Source: Treponema sp. (GTDB lineage Bacteria; Spirochaetota; Spirochaetia; Treponematales; Treponemataceae). Taken from it: 64,000 nucleotides of DNA. The notes beneath the pieces are model-generated. The model did no database searches, had not been told where the DNA came from, and saw only the letters and a program-made list of their open reading frames with translations. Each line of letters opens with the position of its first letter. The stretch's first letter is position 1. Where the stretch lies: NCBI GenBank assembly GCA_017470605.1, contig JAFUYH010000019.1:1-64000 (forward strand), written 5' to 3'. Below, piece by piece: positions 48,478 through 56,957 of this stretch. Both the position numbers and the translations under genes were made by a program.

Positions 48478-50241
48478 CTAACTCCTGTTTTGTTTGTTTA
48501 CCATATTTGCGTACTCGCCGGCCTCTTCCATAAGCTGGTCGTGAGTGCCGCTTTCTGCGATTCTTCCATTTTTAATTACAAGGATTTTGCTTGCATTACG
48601 GATTGTGTTCAGTCGGTGGGCAATAACTATCAGAGTCTTGCCACGGCAAAGTTCAGAAATCGCTTCCTGAATAAAGTGCTCGTTATCTGCATCTACGCTG
48701 GCGGTTGCTTCATCAAGTATTACGATAGGGCTGTCTTTAAGCATACAGCGGGCAATAGAAATTCTCTGCTGTTCGCCTCCGCTTAAATCGGCTCCGCCTT
48801 CCCCAATTACTGTATCAAAGCCCAGCGGCAGTTTCATGATAAAATCATAGCAGCGGGCTTTTTTAGCAACTTCTATTACTTCTTCTCTTGAGGCATCCAT
48901 TTTTCCCATTGCAATATTATTGAATACCGTGTCCTGAAAGAGATAGACCCTCTGGAATACCATGGAAATATTATTCATTAAATCGGAAAGAGGAACTTTG
49001 CATATATCTTTTCCGCGAATCTGGATGCTTCCTTTTTGAATATCCCAGAATCTTGCAAGAAGATTTGCAATTGTAGACTTTCCGCTTCCGCTTGGTCCTA
49101 CAAGGGCAATCATCTGGCCTTTTTTGGCTTCAAAGGAAATGTCGTGCAGGGCTTCTTTTTCTCCATAAGAAAAAGAAACATTCTGGAATGAAATTTCAGG
49201 AATTTCTTCTGACTTTTCGCCACCCGCTATGTCTGCTGGTGGAAGCCTATCACTTCCGTTATTTTGAATTTCTTCTTCTGCAAAGACTTTTTCTATGCGG
49301 TCAAGACAGGCATCTGTAACTGTAAGACGGGCTATTTGTGAATAATAAGACTTTATTCCTGTAAAAATATCAAAAAGAAAGAGAATTACCCCAATCATGT
49401 AAAGACCGGAAATTATTCCCTGATTCATAAAATATGCAGCCAGAAAAAGTATTGCCGTAGAGCCAAGTCCAAAAGTCAGAAGCAGGGCAGCACTCCAGGG
49501 AGCATAGTCAAGTTCAAAACTGATGGAATCTTCACAGCTTTCTTCAAAACGTTTTGTCAGCTCTTTTGATTTTTTACCTGTAAGATTAAAAGTCTTGATA
49601 ATTCCGATGCCTTCCGCAAATTCAAGCACTGCAGAAGTCAGTTTTTCGTTACATTCCTGTTTCTGCTGTGAATGTTTCAGTGTCTGGTCGGTCATTAAGT
49701 TTCCAATCAGAATAAAAATTCCAACTACTGCAAGCGAAGCAAGCCCCAGCCTCCAGTTCAGATAAAACATAAAAGTACACATCATTATCTGGGATATGAT
49801 GAAGCTTGCCAGAGTTTCCAGCACACTCATGCAGTTTTCTTCTATAAAGTTTATGTCAGACGAAAGAACGGAACTTACCCGCCCTATATTGCCTTCTGAA
49901 AAATAACCCATGGAAAGTTTTCTGAAATGGTCTCCCAGTTCCATGCGCTTGTCTGCAAAAACTTTATAGCCTGTTGCCGACTGCAGAATATTTGAAACAT
50001 GCTGAAAAACTGCCTGTAAAATTACGCAGGCAAGAAGGGCTGCGCCAAAAATAAGACAGAGCTCTTTTGTCATTCTTCCTGACATAAAAAAAGAAACCAT
50101 AAAAAAACAGAGCATAAGGGGGGCTTTCATAAACATTCCCTTAAAAAATCCTGTTATATAAGAAGCCCTGATTTTTCCCTTATATTTACCGCAGCCCATT
50201 ACAAGGCGGTGCATCATTTGTATCATAGATTTGTGTTTCAT
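48478..50241 (-). CDS. ABC half-transporter (TMD-NBD), second pair, partner 2
   Basis: 587 residues from ATG 50241 (GGAGG site; upstream frame rejected). Walker A G-P-S-G-S-G-K-S-T, signature L-S-G-G-E-Q-Q-R, Walker B I-V-I-L-D-E-A-T. Paralogue of the 42574 type. Starts one base after the partner gene stops. Confidence 0.8.
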   Translation of the reverse strand: MKHKSMIQMMHRLVMGCGKYKGKIRASYITGFFKGMFMKAPLMLCFFMVSFFMSGRMTKELCLIFGAALLACVILQAVFQHVSNILQSATGYKVFADKRMELGDHFRKLSMGYFSEGNIGRVSSVLSSDINFIEENCMSVLETLASFIISQIMMCTFMFYLNWRLGLASLAVVGIFILIGNLMTDQTLKHSQQKQECNEKLTSAVLEFAEGIGIIKTFNLTGKKSKELTKRFEESCEDSISFELDYAPWSAALLLTFGLGSTAILFLAAYFMNQGIISGLYMIGVILFLFDIFTGIKSYYSQIARLTVTDACLDRIEKVFAEEEIQNNGSDRLPPADIAGGEKSEEIPEISFQNVSFSYGEKEALHDISFEAKKGQMIALVGPSGSGKSTIANLLARFWDIQKGSIQIRGKDICKVPLSDLMNNISMVFQRVYLFQDTVFNNIAMGKMDASREEVIEVAKKARCYDFIMKLPLGFDTVIGEGGADLSGGEQQRISIARCMLKDSPIVILDEATASVDADNEHFIQEAISELCRGKTLIVIAHRLNTIRNASKILVIKNGRIAESGTHDQLMEEAGEYANMVNKQNRS

Positions 50242-50242
50242 T

Positions 50243-51967
50243 TTATATCCTCCAGCTTGCAGCGGCACTTGTAGCGGCCCAGAGAGTCTGATATTCAGGT
50301 GAACTTTTTATCAGTTCATCATGATTTCCTTCTGCAATTAACATTCCTTCTTTTAAGACACAGATTTTGTCTGCATTTTTTATAGAAGAAAGGCGGTGTG
50401 CAATTACTATTACAGTTTTGTCTTTGATAATTTCGCTGATTGCAGAGTTCATTTTTTCTTCATTTTCCGGATCCATAAAAGCTGTTGCTTCATCCAGCAC
50501 TATGACGGGAGAATTTTTTAAGATGGCACGGGCAAGTGCAATCCTCTGTCTTTCTCCGCCAGAAAGCTGCTTTCCGCTGTCGCCTGCCAGAGTGTCAATT
50601 CCCTGTGGAAAACGGGCAAGAAATTCATCGCACTGGGCGCGGCGGGCAGCATCCAGAACTTCTTCTCTGCTAGCAGACGGTCTGCCAATCAAAATGTTTT
50701 CGTAAAGCGAGGTGTTAAAAAGAAACTGTTCCTGTGCTACATAAGAAATCTGATTGTTCAGTGATTCAAGAGAAAGGTCTGTAATATCTTGTCCTCCAAC
50801 TTTAATGCTTCCGCTGTCTGTGTCATAAAAATGAACGAGCAGTTTTGCAAGGGTTGACTTTCCGCTTCCCGACTCACCGATAAGGGCGGTAGTGCATCCC
50901 TGTTTCATTGTAAGGTTTATGCCGTGGAGCACTTCACTTTCCTTGTAAGAAAATCTTACGTCCTTAAATTCAATGTCAAAATTACTGCCTTCAAAATCTT
51001 TGCTTCCCTGTTTTACAGGGGCGTGATTCATCATCTTTTCCAGTTCTGCAATCTTAAAGTTCAACTGGGGAATTTTTCCTGCAAAATTTAAGGCGTGGAG
51101 CAGGGCAGGGCCGATTGCAAAAGACATGCAGAGGACTAGAATCAGCTGACTTAAAGTAACATTTCCGCTTAGAACAAGAATTCCGCCAAAAGGAAGGGTA
51201 AAAAGCGCAAAGCAGGGCAGTACGCTTGAATACATTGCCATCCATGGCCAGCAGGCTTTGTACCAGTCCAGGGTAAAATCGCGGTAATTACGGACATCTT
51301 CTCCAAAGCGGCGGAAAGATTCTCCGTCCTTGTTAAAAACCTTGATAGCTTCCATCCCATTAACATATTCGATAATCGTATTGTTCATCTTTTTTGCAGA
51401 TGCATAATAATCATTCATTTTTGCATAGCCTGCCTTCATCATCATGCTCATGCCGAAAATTCCAAATGGAAGTGTTGCCAGAGTAAGAAGGGCAAGCCGC
51501 CAGTCAATCAGAAAAAGTGCTGCAACAACTACAAGCGGAACTGCAATGTTTGCGATGCCTTCCGGTATTGCGTGGGCAAGGAGAAGTTCAATCTGGTCAA
51601 TGTCGTCTGCAAATACTTTTTTAATCTGGCCTGTTCCTAAATCTTTTATGTTTCCCAAAGGCTGATTTTCCAATTTTCCCTGCAGCGAAATGCGGATATT
51701 TTTTAGTGTGTTGTAGGCACTTACGTGAGAAAATCCTAAGCCACTGGTATAACTAAGGGCGTATACAACTTCGCATAAAAGAATCAGGGCAATCCGAACA
51801 AGCACAAACTTGTAATCAAAAGTATGTCCTTTTGTAAGCGGGACAATCAGCTGGTACAAGAAATAATAGGGAATGACCTGAGCAATAATGCCAATACTGG
51901 TCAAAATACTTGCGATAACCGTATACTTTTTGTACTTTCCTATATACGGGGCAATACTTTTTAACAT
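50243..51967 (-). CDS. ABC half-transporter (TMD-NBD), second pair, partner 1
   Basis: 574 residues from ATG 51967, after GGAGG; the longer frame to 52006 runs through the operator at 51989. Exporter-fold membrane domain and ATPase (G-E-S-G-S-G-K-S-T, L-S-G-G-E-R-Q-R, V-I-V-L-D-E-A-T). Paralogue of the 40802 type. Likely second metallophore importer. Confidence 0.8.
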   Translation of the reverse strand: MLKSIAPYIGKYKKYTVIASILTSIGIIAQVIPYYFLYQLIVPLTKGHTFDYKFVLVRIALILLCEVVYALSYTSGLGFSHVSAYNTLKNIRISLQGKLENQPLGNIKDLGTGQIKKVFADDIDQIELLLAHAIPEGIANIAVPLVVVAALFLIDWRLALLTLATLPFGIFGMSMMMKAGYAKMNDYYASAKKMNNTIIEYVNGMEAIKVFNKDGESFRRFGEDVRNYRDFTLDWYKACWPWMAMYSSVLPCFALFTLPFGGILVLSGNVTLSQLILVLCMSFAIGPALLHALNFAGKIPQLNFKIAELEKMMNHAPVKQGSKDFEGSNFDIEFKDVRFSYKESEVLHGINLTMKQGCTTALIGESGSGKSTLAKLLVHFYDTDSGSIKVGGQDITDLSLESLNNQISYVAQEQFLFNTSLYENILIGRPSASREEVLDAARRAQCDEFLARFPQGIDTLAGDSGKQLSGGERQRIALARAILKNSPVIVLDEATAFMDPENEEKMNSAISEIIKDKTVIVIAHRLSSIKNADKICVLKEGMLIAEGNHDELIKSSPEYQTLWAATSAAASWRI

Positions 51968-51988
51968 AAAACCTCCTGAATGTTTTAT

Positions 51989-52004
51989 GTTAGATAAAAC
52001 TAAC
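51989..52004. promoter_or_regulatory. GTTAG-N6-CTAAC operator before second ABC pair
   Basis: GTTAG-ATAAAA-CTAAC with perfect 9-base arms TTATGTTAG/CTAACATAA, 22 bases before ATG 51967. Confidence 0.75.
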
Positions 52005-52140
52005 ATAACGGGTAAAGTATAGGAACAAAATCTTCATTCTTCTACCAAAAAAGCGGAAAATTTTAACACTTTTCAGTCAAGATGATTAAATAAGTTTTCC
52101 CTGATTAATATGACAGGTCTGGCATTGGAAATGGAGTTCA

Positions 52141-53139
52141 CTAGAGAGGAGTCTGTTTTCCGAATTTTTTTGGTGTGATTCCGTATTTTTTCTGGAATTC
52201 CTTGGAAAAATGGCTCATGTTGGTGTAGCCGCTTTTTATGGCAACTTCTGAAATATTAAAGCCGCCGTCTGCAATAAGATTTGCGGCCCGTTCAAGCCTC
52301 TGGTTCTGTACGTAACGGTGGAGGGGAATACCATAGAGGGATGTAAAAAGACGGGTCAGTTTGCTTTCGCTCATGGAAAGTTCGCGGGCAAGACTGCTGG
52401 CGCGGTAGGAATCTGCCGGATTAAACTGGATTCTTTGCCTGAGCGATTCAACTTTTTTTATGTCGGCTTTTGAAGCGGAAAACTTTTCTTTTTCTGTATT
52501 AAGAGCTTCGCCTTCTGCCATATTTCTGGGGGTGAGCCTTGCTTCGTTATAAGAAATTCCGTAAAGGACAAGGGCAATCAGTTCAATCATTTTTGCTTCA
52601 AGGAAAACTCCCGCAAATTCCCTGTATTTTTCTGCACTGTCAATTTCTGAAAGAACCCGATACATGTCTTTTGTAATTTGAGTTTTAGTAACGTGAGTTA
52701 AAAAAAGTTCCTTACAGATTTCTATTTTTTCCGGAGGAAAGTAGCGTGAAAGAAGATTTTCAAAATAGGCAGTTTCCATCTGCAGACTTTTAAACTGAAA
52801 TTTAGTTGCCGCATTGTAATTCATGGAAGTGTGATAATCATTATTGCGGAAGACGCATACTTCGCCCGGAAGCATTTTAACATATTCTGTTTTGGTTTGA
52901 CGGTATTCTTCAATTTTCCATTCAATAGGCTGATTAAGATTAAAAATCACCTGAATTTCGTCTTTTCCAAAATTATCAGGCCGGCTTGCAAATGTGTCGT
53001 TTTTAAAACTTAAATCCCAATCGTAATAAATAATCTTGTCCTTACATTCCTGCCGCAAAAGTTTTAACTGGCCTACGTCATTAGGAATAACAGGAGGAAA
53101 ATTATAAATGTCAGGAACAGGAAAAGAATTTATGTCCAT
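52141..53139 (-). CDS. AraC-family regulator
   Basis: 332 residues. Two C-terminal HTH units (A-S-S-L-A-R-E-L-S-M-S-E-S-K-L-T-R-L-F and N-I-S-E-V-A-I-K-S-G-Y-T-N-M-S-H-F-S). N-terminal part resembles cupin-type effector domains, as in siderophore-sensing regulators such as YbtA. Divergent from the P-type ATPase operon. Likely activates the transporter genes when the metallophore is present; this is inferred. Confidence 0.8.
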   Translation of the reverse strand: MDINSFPVPDIYNFPPVIPNDVGQLKLLRQECKDKIIYYDWDLSFKNDTFASRPDNFGKDEIQVIFNLNQPIEWKIEEYRQTKTEYVKMLPGEVCVFRNNDYHTSMNYNAATKFQFKSLQMETAYFENLLSRYFPPEKIEICKELFLTHVTKTQITKDMYRVLSEIDSAEKYREFAGVFLEAKMIELIALVLYGISYNEARLTPRNMAEGEALNTEKEKFSASKADIKKVESLRQRIQFNPADSYRASSLARELSMSESKLTRLFTSLYGIPLHRYVQNQRLERAANLIADGGFNISEVAIKSGYTNMSHFSKEFQKKYGITPKKFGKQTPL

Positions 53140-53189
53140 AGTTAATCAGCTGGTATTGAGAGGCATAGCATTATAATGCATCTGCCTTT

Positions 53190-53256
53190 GTTAGTATTGT
53201 ATAACCAAAGCTCGCTCCTTGACAATAATATAGAAAATTCGTTATTGTTAACTAAC
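53190..53256. promoter_or_regulatory. Promoter region of AraC and ATPase operons with degenerate operators
   Basis: GTTAG-TATTGT-ATAAC (53190-53205) and GTTAT-TGTTAA-CTAAC (53241-53256), each with one arm imperfect. A -35 TTGACA at 53219-53224 points to the ATPase operon. The region lies between divergent AraC and DUF6110-like genes. Confidence 0.5.
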
Positions 53257-53300
53257 ATTTCTTATATAGTGCTAACAAGACATGGCTATAAACAAAAAAA

Positions 53301-53507
53301 ATGGAGGACAAAATGACAGACGGTTGTAAGAAATTTCTTTGGGGCATGGCAGCAGGACTTGCCGCAGCGGCTTTTATCAAAACAGATACTTTCAAAAAAG
53401 GCTGCTCAAAGATTGTTGCTGGCGGACTCCAGCTTAAAGATGATGCAAAGGAATACTTTGAGACAATCAAAGAAGATGCAGAGGACGTAAAGGCAGAAAA
53501 GAAATGA
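53301..53507 (+). CDS. DUF6110-like small protein
   Basis: 68 residues. G-C-K-K-F-L-W-G-M-A-A-G-L-A-A-A-A-F at the start (short hydrophobic segment), then charged. Such proteins accompany metal P-type ATPases. Overlaps the ATPase start by 4 bases. Confidence 0.7.
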   Translation: MEDKMTDGCKKFLWGMAAGLAAAAFIKTDTFKKGCSKIVAGGLQLKDDAKEYFETIKEDAEDVKAEKK

Positions 53508-55627
53508 ATTTTACAGTAAAGCATTCTCTTCCGGGGCGAATCCGAATTGGCTATGACAAAAAACAGGTGACAAAACGGCAGGCCGCTCTGGCCTACAGTC
53601 TGCTTTCTGTTCAAGAAGGAATGACTGATGTGAGTGTAAATTACACCGTCGGTTCCTTCCTTATTTATTACGATACAAAAATCCTTTCAGAAAAACATAT
53701 CCGCGCTTATTTTATGGCGCTTTCAGAAAAATACCTTAATAATCAGGAAATGCTGGACTCTGTGGAAGAGCCTCATGAAGAAGACAGCCTGCTTTTTAAT
53801 CTTGCAGTGATGACGGCAAGCCATTACTTAAAGCAGCTTCTTCCTGCTCCAGTCCGGCTTGCTCTTAGAGTCTGGTCTCTTGCTCCCCGAATCCTTATGG
53901 GAGTGGAAGAAGTTGCAAAAGGCAATGTTTTTCATTCAGAAGTTCTGGATGCGGCTGCAATTTCCATGGCCCTTGTTACGGGCGACACAAAAACGGCATC
54001 AAACATCAATTTTCTTTTGAATATTGGTGATACAATAGAAGAATTCACGCGAAAAAAATCTTACAGTGATTTGGCAGATAAGCTCCTTTCTCAAAATGAC
54101 CAGGTTCAGCTGGTTTGCAAAGAAGAAAATGGTGAGATAAGTGAAAAAACAGTTCCCCTTCATGTTATAAAAAAGGGAGATACTCTTGCTGTCCGTACAG
54201 GAAGCGTAATTCCTGTAGACGGCACGGTTTTGAAGGGGGAAGCACTGGTAAATCAGGCAACAATTACGGGGGAACCTCTTGCGGTAGAAAAGCGGGAGCA
54301 GTCCAGCGTTTTTGCAGGAACCATTGTGCAGGAAGGTGAAATTTTCATAGAAGTTCGGGCTGTGGGCAGTCAGACAAAGGTTCAGAATATCCTTACGATG
54401 ATTGATAATTCACAGCAGTTAAAAGTGTCTTCCCAGGTTCGTTCAGAAAATCTTGCAAATCATCTTGTTAAATATAATTTCTTGCTTTCTCTGGGAACTT
54501 TTCTTTTTACCAGAAACCTTACAAAAGTTATGGCGACCCTCATGGTAGACTATTCCTGTGCCATGAAACTTGCTGCCCCTATTGCGGTTCTTAGTGCCAT
54601 GAAAGAAGCCGCTTCTAACGGAATAATTGTTAAGGGAGGAAAATTCCTGGAAAATGCCTGCCTTGCCGACACCGTTGTTTTTGATAAAACAGGAACCCTT
54701 ACTCATGCCAGTCCTCAGCTTGCAGAAATCTACACTTTTGAAGGGCGGGCAGAAAACGAAGTTCTTGCCATTGCGGCCTGTCTGGAAGAGCATTTTGCCC
54801 ACCCGATTGCAAGTGCCATTGTAAAAGCGGCTGAAGACCGCAGGATTTTACATCCAGAAGAACATGCAAAGGTGGAATATATTGTTGCTCATGGAATTGC
54901 CACCACGCTGCATGGTAAAAAACTTCTTATAGGAAGCCGGCACTTTATTTTTGAAGATGAAGAATGTGCCGCTCCTGAAAATCTGGAAGAGATTCAGAAA
55001 AATGCCCTTGAAAGAGGGGAGTCGCTTTTATATCTGGCAGAAGAAAAGAAGATTATCGGGATTTTTGCAATAAATGACCCTGTTCGCAAGAATGCGGCAG
55101 AAATAATCAGGCTTCTGCATAAATCTGGGGTAAAAAACTGCGTGATGATTACCGGCGATGATGAGGGAGCTGCCAAAAATGCCGCAAAACTTACAAAAGT
55201 TGACCATTATATTTCGCGTGCTCTGCCGGAAGACAAGGTTTCCTATATTGAAAAGCAGAAGAAACTTGGTCATAAGGTGATTATGATTGGAGACGGAATA
55301 AATGACGCTCCCGCTCTTGCCGCTGCAGATACAGGAATTGCCATGGGAGACTGTGCAGACATCACTGGTGAAACAGCGGATATCGTGCTTTCTGCAGAAG
55401 ACGGACTTCTGGGGCTTTATAAAACAAGAAAACTCGGTTCCCTTCTTATGGAACGCATAGATACAAATAACCGGAATATTGTTGCTGTGAATACCAGTTT
55501 TATGTTCCTGGGGCTTTTTGGAATTATAAGTCCTTCGCTTGCGGCATTGCTTCACAATGCGTCTACCGTAATGTTCAGTGTGAATGCCATGCGTCCTCTT
55601 TTAGGGCCAAGTCAGGCTCAGGATTAG
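53504..55627 (+). CDS. Heavy-metal (P1B-type) P-type ATPase
   Basis: 707 residues. N-terminal HMA-like domain (H-S-L-P-G-R-I-R-I-G), actuator T-G-E-P, phosphorylation Asp about 394 in D-K-T-G-T-L-T, HP dipeptide (F-A-H-P-I) and G-D-G-I-N-D-A-P. The metal-site helix reads Y-S-C-A-M-K-L (Cys about 352) instead of C-P-C, so it is not a classic Cu+ or Zn2+ pump. It exports or buffers a transition metal. Context suggests iron, manganese or similar. Confidence 0.85.
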   Translation: MNFTVKHSLPGRIRIGYDKKQVTKRQAALAYSLLSVQEGMTDVSVNYTVGSFLIYYDTKILSEKHIRAYFMALSEKYLNNQEMLDSVEEPHEEDSLLFNLAVMTASHYLKQLLPAPVRLALRVWSLAPRILMGVEEVAKGNVFHSEVLDAAAISMALVTGDTKTASNINFLLNIGDTIEEFTRKKSYSDLADKLLSQNDQVQLVCKEENGEISEKTVPLHVIKKGDTLAVRTGSVIPVDGTVLKGEALVNQATITGEPLAVEKREQSSVFAGTIVQEGEIFIEVRAVGSQTKVQNILTMIDNSQQLKVSSQVRSENLANHLVKYNFLLSLGTFLFTRNLTKVMATLMVDYSCAMKLAAPIAVLSAMKEAASNGIIVKGGKFLENACLADTVVFDKTGTLTHASPQLAEIYTFEGRAENEVLAIAACLEEHFAHPIASAIVKAAEDRRILHPEEHAKVEYIVAHGIATTLHGKKLLIGSRHFIFEDEECAAPENLEEIQKNALERGESLLYLAEEKKIIGIFAINDPVRKNAAEIIRLLHKSGVKNCVMITGDDEGAAKNAAKLTKVDHYISRALPEDKVSYIEKQKKLGHKVIMIGDGINDAPALAAADTGIAMGDCADITGETADIVLSAEDGLLGLYKTRKLGSLLMERIDTNNRNIVAVNTSFMFLGLFGIISPSLAALLHNASTVMFSVNAMRPLLGPSQAQD

Positions 55628-55642
55628 GCAGGGGGCTCTTGT

Positions 55643-55927
55643 ATGGAATACCGTTATTTTCCCGGCCGCCTGCGCTTTCGCGACCACGTTCTGCGGGATG
55701 AAGATATTCGTAAGGCCGCAGTAAATGTAGTAAAGATAATCTGTCCTCAGGCAGAAATTACATATACAGAAAAAACTTCCGGTATTCTGGCCATTTATCC
55801 GCCTCAAAGCCTGAATCTGGAGTCGCTCAAACCTCTTCTACCCCTTCTGCTGGAAATTGAGCCAAAAGTGCGCTTTTATACGCCTGCCAAAAAAGAAGCT
55901 GTTCTGGAAGGAATAAAAAAAATATAA
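55643..55927 (+). CDS. HMA2-like small protein after P-type ATPase
   Basis: 94 residues. R-Y-F-P-G-R-L-R-F-R at the N-terminus parallels the start of the ATPase HMA domain (S-L-P-G-R-I-R-I), so it resembles the heavy-metal-associated domain 2 family without Cys-x-x-Cys. Separated by 15 bases from the ATPase; probably same operon. Confidence 0.65.
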   Translation: MEYRYFPGRLRFRDHVLRDEDIRKAAVNVVKIICPQAEITYTEKTSGILAIYPPQSLNLESLKPLLPLLLEIEPKVRFYTPAKKEAVLEGIKKI

Positions 55928-56022
55928 GAAAGGGCAAAATGCTTGAAATGACATTTTGTGCACCCGCACAGTGCCGTTCCCTTTTTTCTTGACTTTTCCA
56001 TATTTCACTTTACAATTCTTTT

Positions 56023-56925
56023 ATGTTCGTTTTTACTCAAATATTGATTCTTCTCGGTTTTATGGTACAGATTTGTAATTTATCAATAGATATTCATTTT
56101 ATAAGAACAAAGAAGAACAATGTTACAGGCAACGGAAAAGGTGTAGGAGGACTGGACTTTATAGTCCTTGCCCTTATTTCCCTGTTTTGCATTGTATATC
56201 TGATTATCCTCTATCTGCGTCTTCATTCAATATGGGTAGGAATACTTCTTTTGAGCGGGGCTTTATTTGTAACAATCGTTCTTTACTGGATAATCAGCCT
56301 TACAGAGTCAGTCAGGGATTCTGCATTTAATATTTCAAAAACTCTGATTGGAGTTGTAGAAGCCAGAGATCCTAACCTGAACGGACACAGCCTTCATGTT
56401 CAGGAACTTTCTGCTTTGATTTACGAAAATCTTCCGTCTGGAATGAAAAAGGGAATCAGTCTTGAAAACCTGAAATATGCCGCGCTTTTCCATGATGTAG
56501 GTAAACTTGGAGTTCCAGAATCAATTTTGAATAAGCCTGGAAAACTTACGCCAGAAGAATGGGTAATCATGAAAACTCATCCTGAAATTGCAGTAAACAT
56601 TCTTAGTCCTATAAAATCATTTGACTATATTAAAGACTGGATCCGCTATCATCATGAATGGATAAATGGAAACGGATATTATGAACTGGTTGACGAACAG
56701 ATTCCTCTTCCTGCAAAAATAATTGCGGTTGCAGATACCTATTCAGCAATTGTAATGGAACGTTCCTATAAGCCTGCTCGTTCTTACGAAGAAGCAATTG
56801 AAATCTTAAAATCGGCTGCAGGAAGTCAGCTTGATGCCCAGCTGGTAGAAATCTTCTGTTCCATTCCAAAAGAAAAGGTGATGATGTGTCTGGAGAAAAT
56901 CAGGACAAAGTCAGAAAATTTGTGA
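56023..56925 (+). CDS. Membrane HD-GYP domain protein
   Basis: 300 residues. About three N-terminal membrane helices (to about 100), then an HD-GYP domain with His157-Asp158 (H-D-V-G-K-L-G) and R-Y-H-H-E-W-I-N-G-N-G-Y-Y. The GYP tripeptide is G-Y-Y, which may alter activity. Such proteins hydrolyse cyclic di-GMP. Located 32 bases before the hybrid kinase, likely functionally linked. Confidence 0.75.
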   Translation: MFVFTQILILLGFMVQICNLSIDIHFIRTKKNNVTGNGKGVGGLDFIVLALISLFCIVYLIILYLRLHSIWVGILLLSGALFVTIVLYWIISLTESVRDSAFNISKTLIGVVEARDPNLNGHSLHVQELSALIYENLPSGMKKGISLENLKYAALFHDVGKLGVPESILNKPGKLTPEEWVIMKTHPEIAVNILSPIKSFDYIKDWIRYHHEWINGNGYYELVDEQIPLPAKIIAVADTYSAIVMERSYKPARSYEEAIEILKSAAGSQLDAQLVEIFCSIPKEKVMMCLEKIRTKSENL

Positions 56926-56957
56926 TTTAAAAAAATTCTGTGATATAATTTTTTTTC

